Made by a program: the position numbers and the translations under genes. The notes under the pieces are model-generated. The model had not been told where the DNA came from. It did not search any database and saw nothing but the letters and a program-made list of their open reading frames with translations. This document shows positions 35,510 to 43,463 of a stretch of 64,000 bases of DNA, in pieces (within the stretch, counting starts at the first letter, position 1; each line of letters starts with the position of its first letter). This DNA is from DT-111 sp965263225 (GTDB taxonomy: Bacteria; Bacteroidota; Bacteroidia; Chitinophagales; Saprospiraceae), in NCBI GenBank assembly GCA_965263225.1, contig CBDHHG010000001.1, forward strand, positions 930,001 to 994,000, read 5' to 3'.

Positions 35510-37048
35510 ATGACAATTCGCAATAGAAATAGAGGCTTATTATTATTGATGGTATCCAGCGTGCTACTGCTGCTGGCATTACAATTCATGTGGCTCAAAG
35601 ACGCCTATCAGAAACAGGAAGCCTTACTTTCGGAACAAGCAGATATTCTATTTGTAAAAACCGTTCGAAACCAACAAGATAGTTTAGCCAATAAAATATT
35701 CATGGCTTCCCTAGAGGCCCTGGATACTACGGGAAGTCTTTCTAGTTATTCCGTAGAAAAGAGGTTCACCAATAAACCAACTGGCTACATTGGCTCCCCT
35801 AGAAGTATGTTTAGGATCGATACGGCCAGTGTCTCTACATTAATCATCCGAACTGACGATAGCTTAAAAATAGATTGGGAGAGCATCCCGGAGCGTAAAC
35901 ATCAACAATCTATCGTCCGAGTGAAAACGCCTTCGATCCGACCGGAAGGGGTGCCAGATTTTTTCAAAAACGTGTTACTTTCCTTTACCTTACAAGATAC
36001 TGTTAGCCGTGATTTATTACATATTGGCAATGATTCGCTTTCTGTAGATTTGCTCTCGGTACAATATAAAACTGAATTGATGGCCTCCGAAATTGATGTA
36101 GACTTTACCATCAATCGGATAAAACCTCAAGAGGAGCAGGAAGTCAATTCAACTACACTCTCTACCTCAAAAATAGTAGCAGATTATCCGAAGGAGCGAT
36201 TGTATTTTGCTGAGTTTGCCGACCCTCGCTGGTTCCTTCTCAAAAAAATCACGCCGGATATCCTATTATCTCTTCTACTGACCTTTCTGACGACACTTTC
36301 TTTCGTGCTAGTCTTCCAGAATATGAAGAAACAGCAACGACTGACGATGCTCAAGAATGACTTGATCAGCAATATTACTCATGAACTCAAAACTCCCATT
36401 ACCACGGTAGGTGTTGCCATAGAAGCCCTCAGTAACTTCAATGCCCTACAAGACCCCGAACGTACCCAGGAATACTTAGAGATATCTAGAAATGAATTGA
36501 AGCGACTGTCGATTCTTGTCGATAAAGTACTTAAAACAGCACTCTTCGGCGAAGAGGAAATGAAACTCAAGCTGGAAAAACTCGATTTACAACAGCTAAT
36601 TGGCGATATTCTTGCCTCCATGAAATTGCAGTTTGAGAAATTTGCTGCCCAGATAAAATTCAATGTAGAGGGAAACTCCTTTATCGTCAATGGAGATAGA
36701 ATCCATCTCACCAGCGTAATCTATAATCTTCTCGATAATGCCCTGAAGTACAGCACTCCTACCTCCAATCCATCTATCGCAGTCAACCTAGCGTTACAAA
36801 GAGACCAACTACACTTGCAGGTCATAGATAATGGCATGGGTATTCCTGCTGAATTTAAAGACAAGATTTTTGAAAAGTTCTTTCGAGTTCCGGCTGGAGA
36901 TCAACATGATATCAAAGGACATGGCTTGGGCCTTAATTATGTGGCTAACGTCATTCGAAAACATGAAGGAAAGATTGCTGTAGAAAGTGAAATAGGCAAG
37001 GGGAGTACTTTTACGATAAAATTACCAGCTGACCATGGAACAAGTTAA
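35510..37048 (+). CDS. Two-component sensor histidine kinase (HisKA/HATPase_c)
   Basis: 512 residues from the ATG at 35510; a TTG at 35501 is in frame but overlaps the predicted -7 element. Two membrane helices (about 8-30 and 243-268) enclose a periplasmic sensor of about 210 residues with no recognised domain. The kinase core has H291 in NITHELKTPITTVG, N-box IYNLLDNALKYS, G1 VIDNGMGIP, F-box and G2 GHGLGLNYVANVI. It overlaps the response regulator gene by 14 nt, so the two are coupled. Adjacent GLPGLI and envelope genes suggest that it senses envelope state or metals; that is inference. Confidence 0.92.
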   Translation: MTIRNRNRGLLLLMVSSVLLLLALQFMWLKDAYQKQEALLSEQADILFVKTVRNQQDSLANKIFMASLEALDTTGSLSSYSVEKRFTNKPTGYIGSPRSMFRIDTASVSTLIIRTDDSLKIDWESIPERKHQQSIVRVKTPSIRPEGVPDFFKNVLLSFTLQDTVSRDLLHIGNDSLSVDLLSVQYKTELMASEIDVDFTINRIKPQEEQEVNSTTLSTSKIVADYPKERLYFAEFADPRWFLLKKITPDILLSLLLTFLTTLSFVLVFQNMKKQQRLTMLKNDLISNITHELKTPITTVGVAIEALSNFNALQDPERTQEYLEISRNELKRLSILVDKVLKTALFGEEEMKLKLEKLDLQQLIGDILASMKLQFEKFAAQIKFNVEGNSFIVNGDRIHLTSVIYNLLDNALKYSTPTSNPSIAVNLALQRDQLHLQVIDNGMGIPAEFKDKIFEKFFRVPAGDQHDIKGHGLGLNYVANVIRKHEGKIAVESEIGKGSTFTIKLPADHGTS

Positions 37049-37727
37049 GGTACTATATGTTGAGGATGAGCCTTTCCTAGGCAAGATTGTCAAGGAAAGC
37101 CTGGAGAGTAGAAACTTCCTGGTTCAGATGGAGGAAAATGGAGGTACGGCCTTCAGCGCATTTCAGCAATTTCAACCGGATATATGCGTCTTGGATGTAA
37201 TGCTACCCGGTAAAGATGGATTTGCCATCGGACAAGAAATCAGGTCCATTGATGCAACTACTCCCATAATCTTTCTGACTGCCAGAAATCAAACCGAAGA
37301 TGTCTTGAAAGGGTTTAAAATTGGGGGCAACGACTACTTGAAAAAGCCTTTCAGTATGGAGGAGCTAATTGTCCGCATTCACAATCTATTGCGACTTGCT
37401 CAAGGCCGCATGCCTCACACCTCTACAGAGGAAGGAATTTCACTAGGTGAGTATACTTTCTTTCCCAATAAATACGAATTGCGTCAACAAAATCAGATCC
37501 GACAGCTATCCCATAGAGAAACTGAACTTTTAAAGATATTTTGCCGCCATCAAAACATTCCGGTACAGCGAAAGGATATACTCAATCAAGTTTGGGGAGA
37601 TGATTCCTTCTTCAACTCTCGCAACCTCGATGTATACATAAAGAAGCTTCGAGATTATCTAAGCGCAGACAATAGCGTACGAATTGTAACGTTAAAAGGG
37701 GTTGGATACCATTTTATTGTGGAATAA
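37035..37727 (+). CDS. OmpR/PhoB-family response regulator
   Basis: 230 residues. Receiver domain with acidic pair E10-D11, phosphoacceptor D54 (CVLDVMLPG), FLTARNQTEDVLKGF and YLKKPFSMEEL. The C-terminal winged helix (about 135-229) has ELRQQNQIRQLSHRETELL, VWGDDSFFNSRNLDVYI and VTLKGVGYHFIVE. Similar to RprY-type regulators of Bacteroidota. Probable targets are the heptamer modules at 35430-35468 and 46309-46347 and its own promoter region. Confidence 0.93.
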   Translation: MEQVKVLYVEDEPFLGKIVKESLESRNFLVQMEENGGTAFSAFQQFQPDICVLDVMLPGKDGFAIGQEIRSIDATTPIIFLTARNQTEDVLKGFKIGGNDYLKKPFSMEELIVRIHNLLRLAQGRMPHTSTEEGISLGEYTFFPNKYELRQQNQIRQLSHRETELLKIFCRHQNIPVQRKDILNQVWGDDSFFNSRNLDVYIKKLRDYLSADNSVRIVTLKGVGYHFIVE

Positions 37728-37751
37728 ACATGTTATTTTAATAAAACATGT
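37728..37751. repeat. AT-rich inverted repeat after the response regulator
   Basis: ACATGTT (37728-37734) pairs with AACATGT (37745-37751) around an A/T-only centre. It starts 1 nt past the stop codon. It may be a weak terminator or a protein-binding palindrome for the downstream TonB_C gene. Confidence 0.45.
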
Positions 37752-37785
37752 ATGCTGCTGAATTACAAATAAATAAGCTTTTCAC

Positions 37786-37793
37786 TATCTTTG
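37786..37793 (+). promoter_or_regulatory. Predicted -7 element of the TonB_C gene
   Basis: TATCTTTG matches TAnnTTTG; the start codon is 49 nt downstream. No TTTG at the -33 position. Confidence 0.5.
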
Positions 37794-37841
37794 CGCAGTG
37801 GTATTCTTTATCAAGCCATTTCCAGTTAAATCCCGGAAGCA

Positions 37842-38267
37842 ATGAAATTTGTACGACTTAACCTTCTCTTTATTGTCCTAATTAGTTTAAGCACTTCTTT
37901 GTCTGCACAAGACCCTGTTTACAGTCTGGTAGAGGAAGCACCTCGTTTCTTCAGTAAAGACTGTGAAGGAGTTAACGGTGATCTAGACAAACAGCATTGC
38001 AGTAAGTATGCCTTCAAAGACTACATCAAGGCTAATATACGCTACCCCAAGGAAGCCCAATCAAAAGGCATCAAAGGTATCGTTTTACTTGAAGTAGTGG
38101 TCGAAAAAGATGGTACCGTTGTTTTATCTCGTGTACTTAGAGATATTGGCGGAGGCTGCGGAGATGAAGCAGCCAGATTAGTGAAAGCCATGCCAAAATG
38201 GATCCCCGGCAAGAAGGGGGGCAAAATTGTTAGGGTAAAAACACCACTGACTGTTAAATTTGGGTAG
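37842..38267 (+). CDS. Secreted TonB C-terminal-domain protein
   Basis: 141 residues. Signal peptide (MKFVRLNLLFIVLISLSTSL, cleavage after LSAQ). The rest is little more than one TonB_C domain (about 60-141): YIKANIRYPKEAQSKGIKGI, VLLEVVVEKDGTVVLSRVLR, AARLVKAMPKWIPGKKGG and VKTPLTVKF. Unlike true TonB it lacks an uncleaved anchor and the proline-rich spacer, so it cannot transmit energy by itself; stand-alone secreted TonB_C proteins are common in Bacteroidota. Three cysteines near 40-55 and the CGDE site may form disulfides. Confidence 0.85.
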   Translation: MKFVRLNLLFIVLISLSTSLSAQDPVYSLVEEAPRFFSKDCEGVNGDLDKQHCSKYAFKDYIKANIRYPKEAQSKGIKGIVLLEVVVEKDGTVVLSRVLRDIGGGCGDEAARLVKAMPKWIPGKKGGKIVRVKTPLTVKFG

Positions 38268-38622
38268 CGAAAAAGAGTTCTACTTTAGTTGTATGACCTA
38301 GAAGATAGATAGGGTTATCTGGAAAACGGCTAATGACTGTTTCCATGATCGCCTTATAGTCGTATTCAATAATTTCTTTGTATCCGAAATCTGATGAAGG
38401 AGGGCGAACGGAGGAATGACCAATGCCTCTATAATCTGTCGTAAAAGCTACTTGTCCATTTACGGCTAGATATTCTGCTAGAGGTTGATAATAAGAACCC
38501 GCCACGCCCATTGCAGAAAGGCAAATACAAACGGACTCATGTGGGCTAAGAGCCTCTCCGAATTGCGTAATCTTTGTACTGGCCCCGTCTTTGAGCTCTA
38601 TTTGTATCAATTCACGGTACAT
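38254..38622 (-). pseudogene. Truncated alpha/beta hydrolase (N-terminal remnant)
   Basis: 122 codons. The start is a normal N-terminal half of a serine-aminopeptidase-like hydrolase: CLSAMGVAGSYYQPLAEYLA, TTDYRGIGHSS and NPIYLLGHT. Exactly at the nucleophile elbow, where GHSxGG is expected, it turns into unrelated residues (TKVELFFATQI) and stops inside the 3' end of the convergent TonB_C gene. The nucleophile, acid, His and the whole C-terminal half are missing, so no activity is expected. It follows the 2TM gene by 3 nt in one operon. A deletion that joined the gene to the TonB_C locus is the simplest explanation. Confidence 0.75.
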
Positions 38623-38625
38623 GCC

Positions 38626-39003
38626 CTATACTAGATCATCCTCATTCCAATTGTCTCGTTTTACTTTCCGTACCTCCTTTAAGTCCAATTTTTCTTCTGG
38701 AGCATCACCTTCTCGTTTACGCAAACGATGCAGTTCTTTTTCCATTTCTTGTTCTTCCCATTTTTGAGTGAGTATATCGGTACCAGGTAAGCCAAAAACT
38801 GAAAAGTAATGAATGAGCAAGCCGACCCCCCAAGGCAAGAGTGGAAAAAAGAACCACCACTCATTGGGTTCCCAGGGGTCTCTTGTAAGTACATTCATAG
38901 CAAAGAAGAAAATACCTACAGATATGAATACCGTCAAGTGTGTATAGAAGCCTTTTTTTTCTTGAACCCTTTTCCGGGCCTGCTCATAAATGGGATCTTT
39001 CAT
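38626..39003 (-). CDS. 2TM domain-containing protein
   Basis: 125 residues. The N-terminal pattern YEQARKRVQEKKGFYTHLTV leads into two membrane helices (about 24-40 and 50-68) joined by a short Trp-rich loop (DPWEPNEWWFF). It ends with a charged cytosolic helix (WEEQEMEKELHRLRKRE). This is the 2TM family, widespread in Bacteroidota and sometimes fused to LytTR regulators; the function is unknown. It heads a two-gene unit with the truncated hydrolase. Confidence 0.85.
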   Translation of the reverse strand: MKDPIYEQARKRVQEKKGFYTHLTVFISVGIFFFAMNVLTRDPWEPNEWWFFFPLLPWGVGLLIHYFSVFGLPGTDILTQKWEEQEMEKELHRLRKREGDAPEEKLDLKEVRKVKRDNWNEDDLV

Positions 39004-39238
39004 GAGAGCAAAATTTAGGGGTTATCGTAATCGAAACCAATTTTTCAAATTTAGGTCTTTTTAGGAGTAAAACGATAGCATCCTTCAAAAATTTGATGGT
39101 CGCTTAACTTTACCCTATGTACAATAAAAAACAGGGCACCAATGATTTGGTTGTTGTTTAATTCGTGAACTTTTCTAGATTTCAGAACAAGTTGCGTTGA
39201 GTTCCTTAACTTATGCCGCAAATCAGGATTGTCATTTT

Positions 39239-39868
39239 ATGCTAGAAGCTTTTTTTGATCCTAACTTAACCGAAGCAGGTTGTGATGAAGCAGGTCGAGG
39301 TTGCTTAGCAGGGCCCGTGTTTGCCGCAGCAGTGATTCTTCCCAAAGATTTTGAGCATCCACTACTCAATGATTCCAAACAGCTCTCCGAACGACGACGC
39401 TATGAAGCCAGGGAAATAGTCGAAGAAAATGCAGATGCTTGGGCTGTCGCCCAAGTGAATCCTGTGGAAATTGATAAGATTAATATACTTAATGCCTCCT
39501 TTTTGGCCATGCACCGAGCCATTGATCAATTGTCAGTCCGCCCCGAGTTACTGTTGATAGATGGTAATCGATTCAAACCCTATCAAGAGATCCCCTTCGA
39601 ATGTATCATTAAGGGAGATGGAAAGTATCGATCCATTGCAGCAGCCTCCATTTTAGCCAAGACCTACCGGGATGACTATATGATCAAAATTGCAGTGGAT
39701 TTTCCTATTTATGATTGGCCAAAAAATAAAGGATATCCCACCAAACAACACCGGGCTGCCATACAAGCACATGGCCCTTGCCTTCATCACCGGAAATCCT
39801 TCCGATTGCTTCCGGAAGTAGTACAGGGAAAACTCTTCCAGGAACACAACAAACCAAATCGCAAATAG
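39239..39868 (+). CDS. rnhB: Ribonuclease HII
   Basis: 209 residues from the ATG at 39239; a TTG at 39197 would extend it by 14 residues without family support. Catalytic motifs are GCDEAGRGCLAGPVFAAAVI (D and E of the DEAGRG box), LLIDGNRF and GDGKYRSIAAASILAKTYRD, with YDWPKNKGYPTKQH near the end. RNase HII cuts the RNA strand of RNA-DNA hybrids and removes single ribonucleotides from DNA. Monocistronic by its terminator. Confidence 0.96.
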   Translation: MLEAFFDPNLTEAGCDEAGRGCLAGPVFAAAVILPKDFEHPLLNDSKQLSERRRYEAREIVEENADAWAVAQVNPVEIDKINILNASFLAMHRAIDQLSVRPELLLIDGNRFKPYQEIPFECIIKGDGKYRSIAAASILAKTYRDDYMIKIAVDFPIYDWPKNKGYPTKQHRAAIQAHGPCLHHRKSFRLLPEVVQGKLFQEHNKPNRK

Positions 39869-39885
39869 GATGGATATGAATGAGA

Positions 39886-39914
39886 AGCAGGTCTCTCTTT
39901 GGTATAGACCTGCT
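39886..39914. terminator. Bidirectional hairpin between rnhB and the T9SS cargo gene
   Basis: Perfect 9-bp stem AGCAGGTCT (39886-39894) / AGACCTGCT (39906-39914), 11-nt loop, between convergent genes ending at 39868 and 39935. T-tracts are weak. Confidence 0.7.
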
Positions 39915-39934
39915 CCTTATTACGGGGTAGATTG

Positions 39935-40609
39935 CTACTGCTTTTGAATCAGTTTTGCACCAAGAGTTTGACGATGCTCACCCATTAAGCGCAACAGGTA
40001 AGTTCCTTTGGGTAGATGTTGCAAATCCAGCCACTCGCCACTGGCCAATTGGTTCTGGTACACATTTTGTCCCGTCATAGAGAAAACTTGCACACGCTGT
40101 AGGCCAGGTATACTGTTAATTCGTATGCGATCAGTTGTTGGATTAGGGAAAACATCAACTTTCACGCCTTCAACTTCTTCCGTGCTGGTGGGAGAAGCGT
40201 TAAAATAGTAGGTCCCTTTCACAGAAATATTCTCGTCGTTCTTGTCGGTTACCGTCACTTCGACAATAGCCATACCCTCATTGTTCTCAGGATAGATATA
40301 CACATTCATTGTGTTCTCTTCTCCTGCCGCTAAATTGAATTCGGCAGTCTCCGTGGTAACCAAATAGCAAGTGTTCTTATCGCAAACGGCCGTAGTCCAG
40401 TTATCAGATATCATGATGATATTACGTGTCCAGATCAAATCCTTGGACACATCAAAGTCGTTTTTGATCGTACCAGAGGCTATCACCTCACTCTTGGTAA
40501 TGTCAACATTTTCCACAATAGCTGGATTCGGCGTAATACTTAATTGGCCCATCAGAGCATAGGGCAATATCAGTAGGGAAGCAATAGTAAATAGTAGATT
40601 TTTTTTCAT
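39935..40609 (-). CDS. Secreted protein with type IX secretion (T9SS type A) sorting domain
   Basis: 224 residues. Signal peptide (MKKNLLFTIASLLILPYALM), a beta-sandwich domain of about 115 residues (DFDVSKDLIWTRNIIMISD, AAGEENTMNVYIYPENN, VTDKNDENISVKGTYYFNA), then a T9SS C-terminal sorting domain (about 150-224): VDVFPNPTTDRIRINSI, VQVFSMTGQNVYQ, LDLQHLPKGTYLLRL and AKLIQKQ. The protein should cross the outer membrane by T9SS and be attached or released after CTD cleavage. C80 and C85 (VCDKNTC) could form a disulfide. The function of the cargo domain is unknown. Confidence 0.88.
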   Translation of the reverse strand: MKKNLLFTIASLLILPYALMGQLSITPNPAIVENVDITKSEVIASGTIKNDFDVSKDLIWTRNIIMISDNWTTAVCDKNTCYLVTTETAEFNLAAGEENTMNVYIYPENNEGMAIVEVTVTDKNDENISVKGTYYFNASPTSTEEVEGVKVDVFPNPTTDRIRINSIPGLQRVQVFSMTGQNVYQNQLASGEWLDLQHLPKGTYLLRLMGEHRQTLGAKLIQKQ

Positions 40610-40696
40610 AGTCTTTTCAACTTAGTTTTTTTCAGAAGTTGTTCAAAGAAATAATTTTTGAGGAAAGAAGCTGTCGTATAGTAAGCAATTGCATTA

Positions 40697-40704
40697 CAAA
40701 GGTA
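40697..40704 (-). promoter_or_regulatory. Predicted -7 element of the T9SS cargo gene
   Basis: TACCTTTG on the minus strand (40704-40697) fits TAnnTTTG and predicts a leader of about 80 nt. No clear TTTG at -33. Confidence 0.45.
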
Positions 40705-40797
40705 GCTGATTTACAGCTTCCACACTTTAATACTTATTTAATACTAGTTTCATCTATAAAGTGTTACTTTGAAGCACTCAATAATACCCGCCCTGTC

Positions 40798-42849
40798 ATG
40801 AAAAAGTCGCTTTGGCTCTGCGCCCTCATGTTTTATGCTTTCTTTCTTTCCAGTCAAGATCATTTGATTCATCACAATCGAAGTCTGGATTTTAGGAACC
40901 CTCCTTCATTTAATCCGGATTGGGCACCCTTCTTTCATGGCGTTGCTTCTGGGGACCCGCTAGCAGACCGAGTAATCATCTGGACCCGACTCACGCCTGA
41001 GGAAATGGAAGAAGGCCCTTACGAGATCAGTTGGCGGGTAGCGACAGATCCACAATTGGAAAATGTAGTACAATCTGGGCTCTTTCAAACCGACGCCATT
41101 AGGGATTATACAGTAAAAGTAGATGTAAGTGGTTTGTCTCCAGGTACGACCTATTACTATGGATTCACGTACGAGGGAAAACATTCACTGACGGGGAGGA
41201 CGCAAACTAGCCCTGGGAGTGAAAGTGTAGAGCAATTGCGGTTTGGGGTTGTCTCCTGCAGCAATTATCAAGCGGGTTATTTCAACGCCTATCGACATTT
41301 GGCCCAACGGAATGACCTTGATGCCATCATTCATCTGGGAGATTATATTTATGAATATGCAGATGGTTTTTACGGCAATGATGGCATCATCGCGGAACGT
41401 CCGTTAGATCCTTCCCAAGAAATCATTACCCTGGAAGAATACCGAACTCGTTATTCCACCTATCGCCTAGATACTAACCTGATTCGAGCCCATCAACAGG
41501 CTGCTTTCATTACCGTTTGGGATGATCACGAAACCGCCAACGATTCCTATAAAGACGGTGCACAAAATCACACCGAGGGAGCTGAAGGAAGTTGGGAAGA
41601 TCGGAAGGCAGCTGGAAAACAAGCCTATTTTGAATGGATGCCCATCCGAGAACAAGAAAATCAAATCGTGTATCGAACGATAAAGTATGGCGATTTAATG
41701 GATCTTATTCTGTTGGATACCCGACTTGAAGGTCGGCAAAAGCAATTGGATGATGTCACCTCTGAGGCAATAAGTGATGAAAATCGAACAATACTTGGGG
41801 CAACGCAAAAACAATGGTTTCTAGATCAATTATCCAACTCTACCGCTAAATGGAAAGTTATTGGTCAACAAGTGGTGTTCTCGGAGTTTAATGTCGGTTG
41901 GACCAGTCTCGCGGACAATTCCCTAGGCGGTTATAATGCAGTGGAAAGTTTCTTTCTAGATATTTGGGATGGATACCCTACAGAGCGTACACAAATTCTT
42001 GATTATATCAGGGACAATAATATTGATAATGTAGTCATACTTACCGGAGATTTTCACTCCTCCTTTGCTTTTGACGTCGCTGACCACCCAGTTGATGTCA
42101 CTCTAGAAGAGAACTCTGTCTTCGGTATGGTACCCTTTCACACTCCCAATGACAATTATAATCGGGAAACGGGAGAAGGAGCGGTAGCGGTAGAGTTTGC
42201 TACCCCTAGCGTAACCTCCGCAAATTTTGACGAAAATGGAAGCATAACTTTGGCGACTATTCTGCAAGCCCAAATGAATAACGTCATTCAACCTAGTACC
42301 GATCTTAACATAGGTAATCCCAATCCACACATGAAATATGTGGATCTGATCAAGCATGGCTATTTCTTATTGGACCTCAATGGCGAAAGAGCGCAAGCAG
42401 ATTGGTTCCATACCGATATTCTTAACTCGGATGCGATGGAAAGCTTTTCCAAGGCCTGGTTCACCAATGATCAAGATAACCATTTAACAGAAAGCGCTGA
42501 TCCCAGCACACCCAAAGCAGAACAAAGCATACCTGCCCCGCCTAACCCACCAGGGATAGTGAATTCCGTTGAAGCTACTGCACCATCACAAAAATTTGCT
42601 TTACTTGGACTTTATCCTAATCCAAGCACTGCATTTAGCTATCTGCACTATTCCCTATCTAAAAAAGCAAAGGTTCAGACCTTGTTGTTAAATGCTAGTG
42701 GTCAACAACTAAGGACCTTGCAGGATGCCCCAATAAACAAAGGAATTTACTCCCTCAAGGTAGATTTGGAAGGTCTTTCAAAAGGTTTTTATATCCTACA
42801 AATCAGAGTAGATGACGACGTTCAAAACGTCAAGATTTTAAAGCAATAG
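40798..42849 (+). CDS. PhoD-like alkaline phosphatase with T9SS sorting domain
   Basis: 683 residues from the ATG at 40798 (MKKSLWLCALMFYAFFLSSQ); the upstream open frame from 40639 is not protein-like. A fibronectin-like PhoD_N domain (VASGDPLADRVIIWTRL, GLSPGTTYYYGFTYEG) is followed by the metallophosphatase core: FGVVSCSNYQAGYFNAYRHL, IIHLGDYIYEYADG, VWDDHETANDSYKDG, LILLDTRLEGRQKQ and VVILTGDFHSSFAFD, with the metal ligands intact. The last 85 residues are a T9SS CTD (LYPNPSTAFSYLHYSLSKK, KGFYILQI, VKILKQ). It is probably an exported phosphomono- or diesterase used to scavenge phosphate. Confidence 0.93.
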   Translation: MKKSLWLCALMFYAFFLSSQDHLIHHNRSLDFRNPPSFNPDWAPFFHGVASGDPLADRVIIWTRLTPEEMEEGPYEISWRVATDPQLENVVQSGLFQTDAIRDYTVKVDVSGLSPGTTYYYGFTYEGKHSLTGRTQTSPGSESVEQLRFGVVSCSNYQAGYFNAYRHLAQRNDLDAIIHLGDYIYEYADGFYGNDGIIAERPLDPSQEIITLEEYRTRYSTYRLDTNLIRAHQQAAFITVWDDHETANDSYKDGAQNHTEGAEGSWEDRKAAGKQAYFEWMPIREQENQIVYRTIKYGDLMDLILLDTRLEGRQKQLDDVTSEAISDENRTILGATQKQWFLDQLSNSTAKWKVIGQQVVFSEFNVGWTSLADNSLGGYNAVESFFLDIWDGYPTERTQILDYIRDNNIDNVVILTGDFHSSFAFDVADHPVDVTLEENSVFGMVPFHTPNDNYNRETGEGAVAVEFATPSVTSANFDENGSITLATILQAQMNNVIQPSTDLNIGNPNPHMKYVDLIKHGYFLLDLNGERAQADWFHTDILNSDAMESFSKAWFTNDQDNHLTESADPSTPKAEQSIPAPPNPPGIVNSVEATAPSQKFALLGLYPNPSTAFSYLHYSLSKKAKVQTLLLNASGQQLRTLQDAPINKGIYSLKVDLEGLSKGFYILQIRVDDDVQNVKILKQ

Positions 42850-42864
42850 AAATGACCAGACTCA

Positions 42865-43293
42865 TTACTTGATGCGGCGGAACTTCTGGTTACCCCCCGC
42901 ATCATTGTATCCTCCTACAATCTCGAGACTATCAGCGGTGCAGCGAAGTACTCCAGTTTCTATGTTAGGCGAAAGCTCCCCATCCACCCTGGGAACAAAA
43001 AGAAGCAAGTCTGACTGCTGCTTTATTTCATACGTGTAATCCTTTACCCATTTCCTATCATGGTAAACCTTCATAGTTCCGTCAGAAAGTAGCTCAATCT
43101 CCATTTCCATGCCTACATCCTTCGGCAATGTGACACTTTCACCTCCTCTTCTAACCAAACGGGTTTCTTCCCATTGCCAACGCCCATGCCACATTTCATT
43201 TCCCTTACCTATGCTACTCTTAGTAGGAGAGCATTGGATAAAACATAGACTTAGTAGCAGACAAAACAAGACAATACCTTTTTTCATTTGCAT
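42865..43293 (-). CDS. Small lipoprotein of unknown function
   Basis: 142 residues; a start two codons later (MKKGIVLF) is equally possible. The signal ends in a lipobox at LCFIQC, so the mature protein starts at CSPTKSS. The body reads as a lipocalin-like or copper-resistance-NlpE-like small beta-barrel: GRWQWEETRLVRRGG, MEMEIELLSDGTMKVYHD, LLFVPRVDGELSP and DSLEIVGGYNDAGGNQKF. No named family can be assigned with confidence. Convergent with phoD, 15 nt apart. Confidence 0.75.
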   Translation of the reverse strand: MQMKKGIVLFCLLLSLCFIQCSPTKSSIGKGNEMWHGRWQWEETRLVRRGGESVTLPKDVGMEMEIELLSDGTMKVYHDRKWVKDYTYEIKQQSDLLLFVPRVDGELSPNIETGVLRCTADSLEIVGGYNDAGGNQKFRRIK

Positions 43294-43354
43294 GCTGGGT
43301 CAATTTAGTCCTTGTAAATTACCAGCAAGTTAGAGATAAAATTGGACCTGAGAT

Positions 43355-43386
43355 CAAAAAAGGAGATTTGGAATCCAAACCTCCTG
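43355..43386 (-). terminator. Intrinsic terminator of the OMP barrel gene
   Basis: AGGAGATTTGGA (43361-43372) and TCCAAACCTCCT (43374-43385) form a long stem (one A-C mismatch, tight loop). On the minus strand it is followed by TTTTTT. It is 78 nt past the stop codon at 43464. Confidence 0.8.
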
Positions 43387-43463
43387 TATACAACTAATTA
43401 CTCATTAATAATTCCTTGCTATCGGTCGCTTCATGGTATTCATTCCGCAAAGCAGATGCTCCT

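Noticed and set aside
34639..35598. Longer version of the GLPGLI protein starting at 35598
   Set aside because: The extra 72 codons cross the operator and the -7 element and overlap the kinase start. A clear signal peptide begins at 35382.
40639..40797. 53-codon N-terminal extension of the PhoD protein
   Set aside because: No protein-like pattern, and a typical signal peptide starts at 40798.
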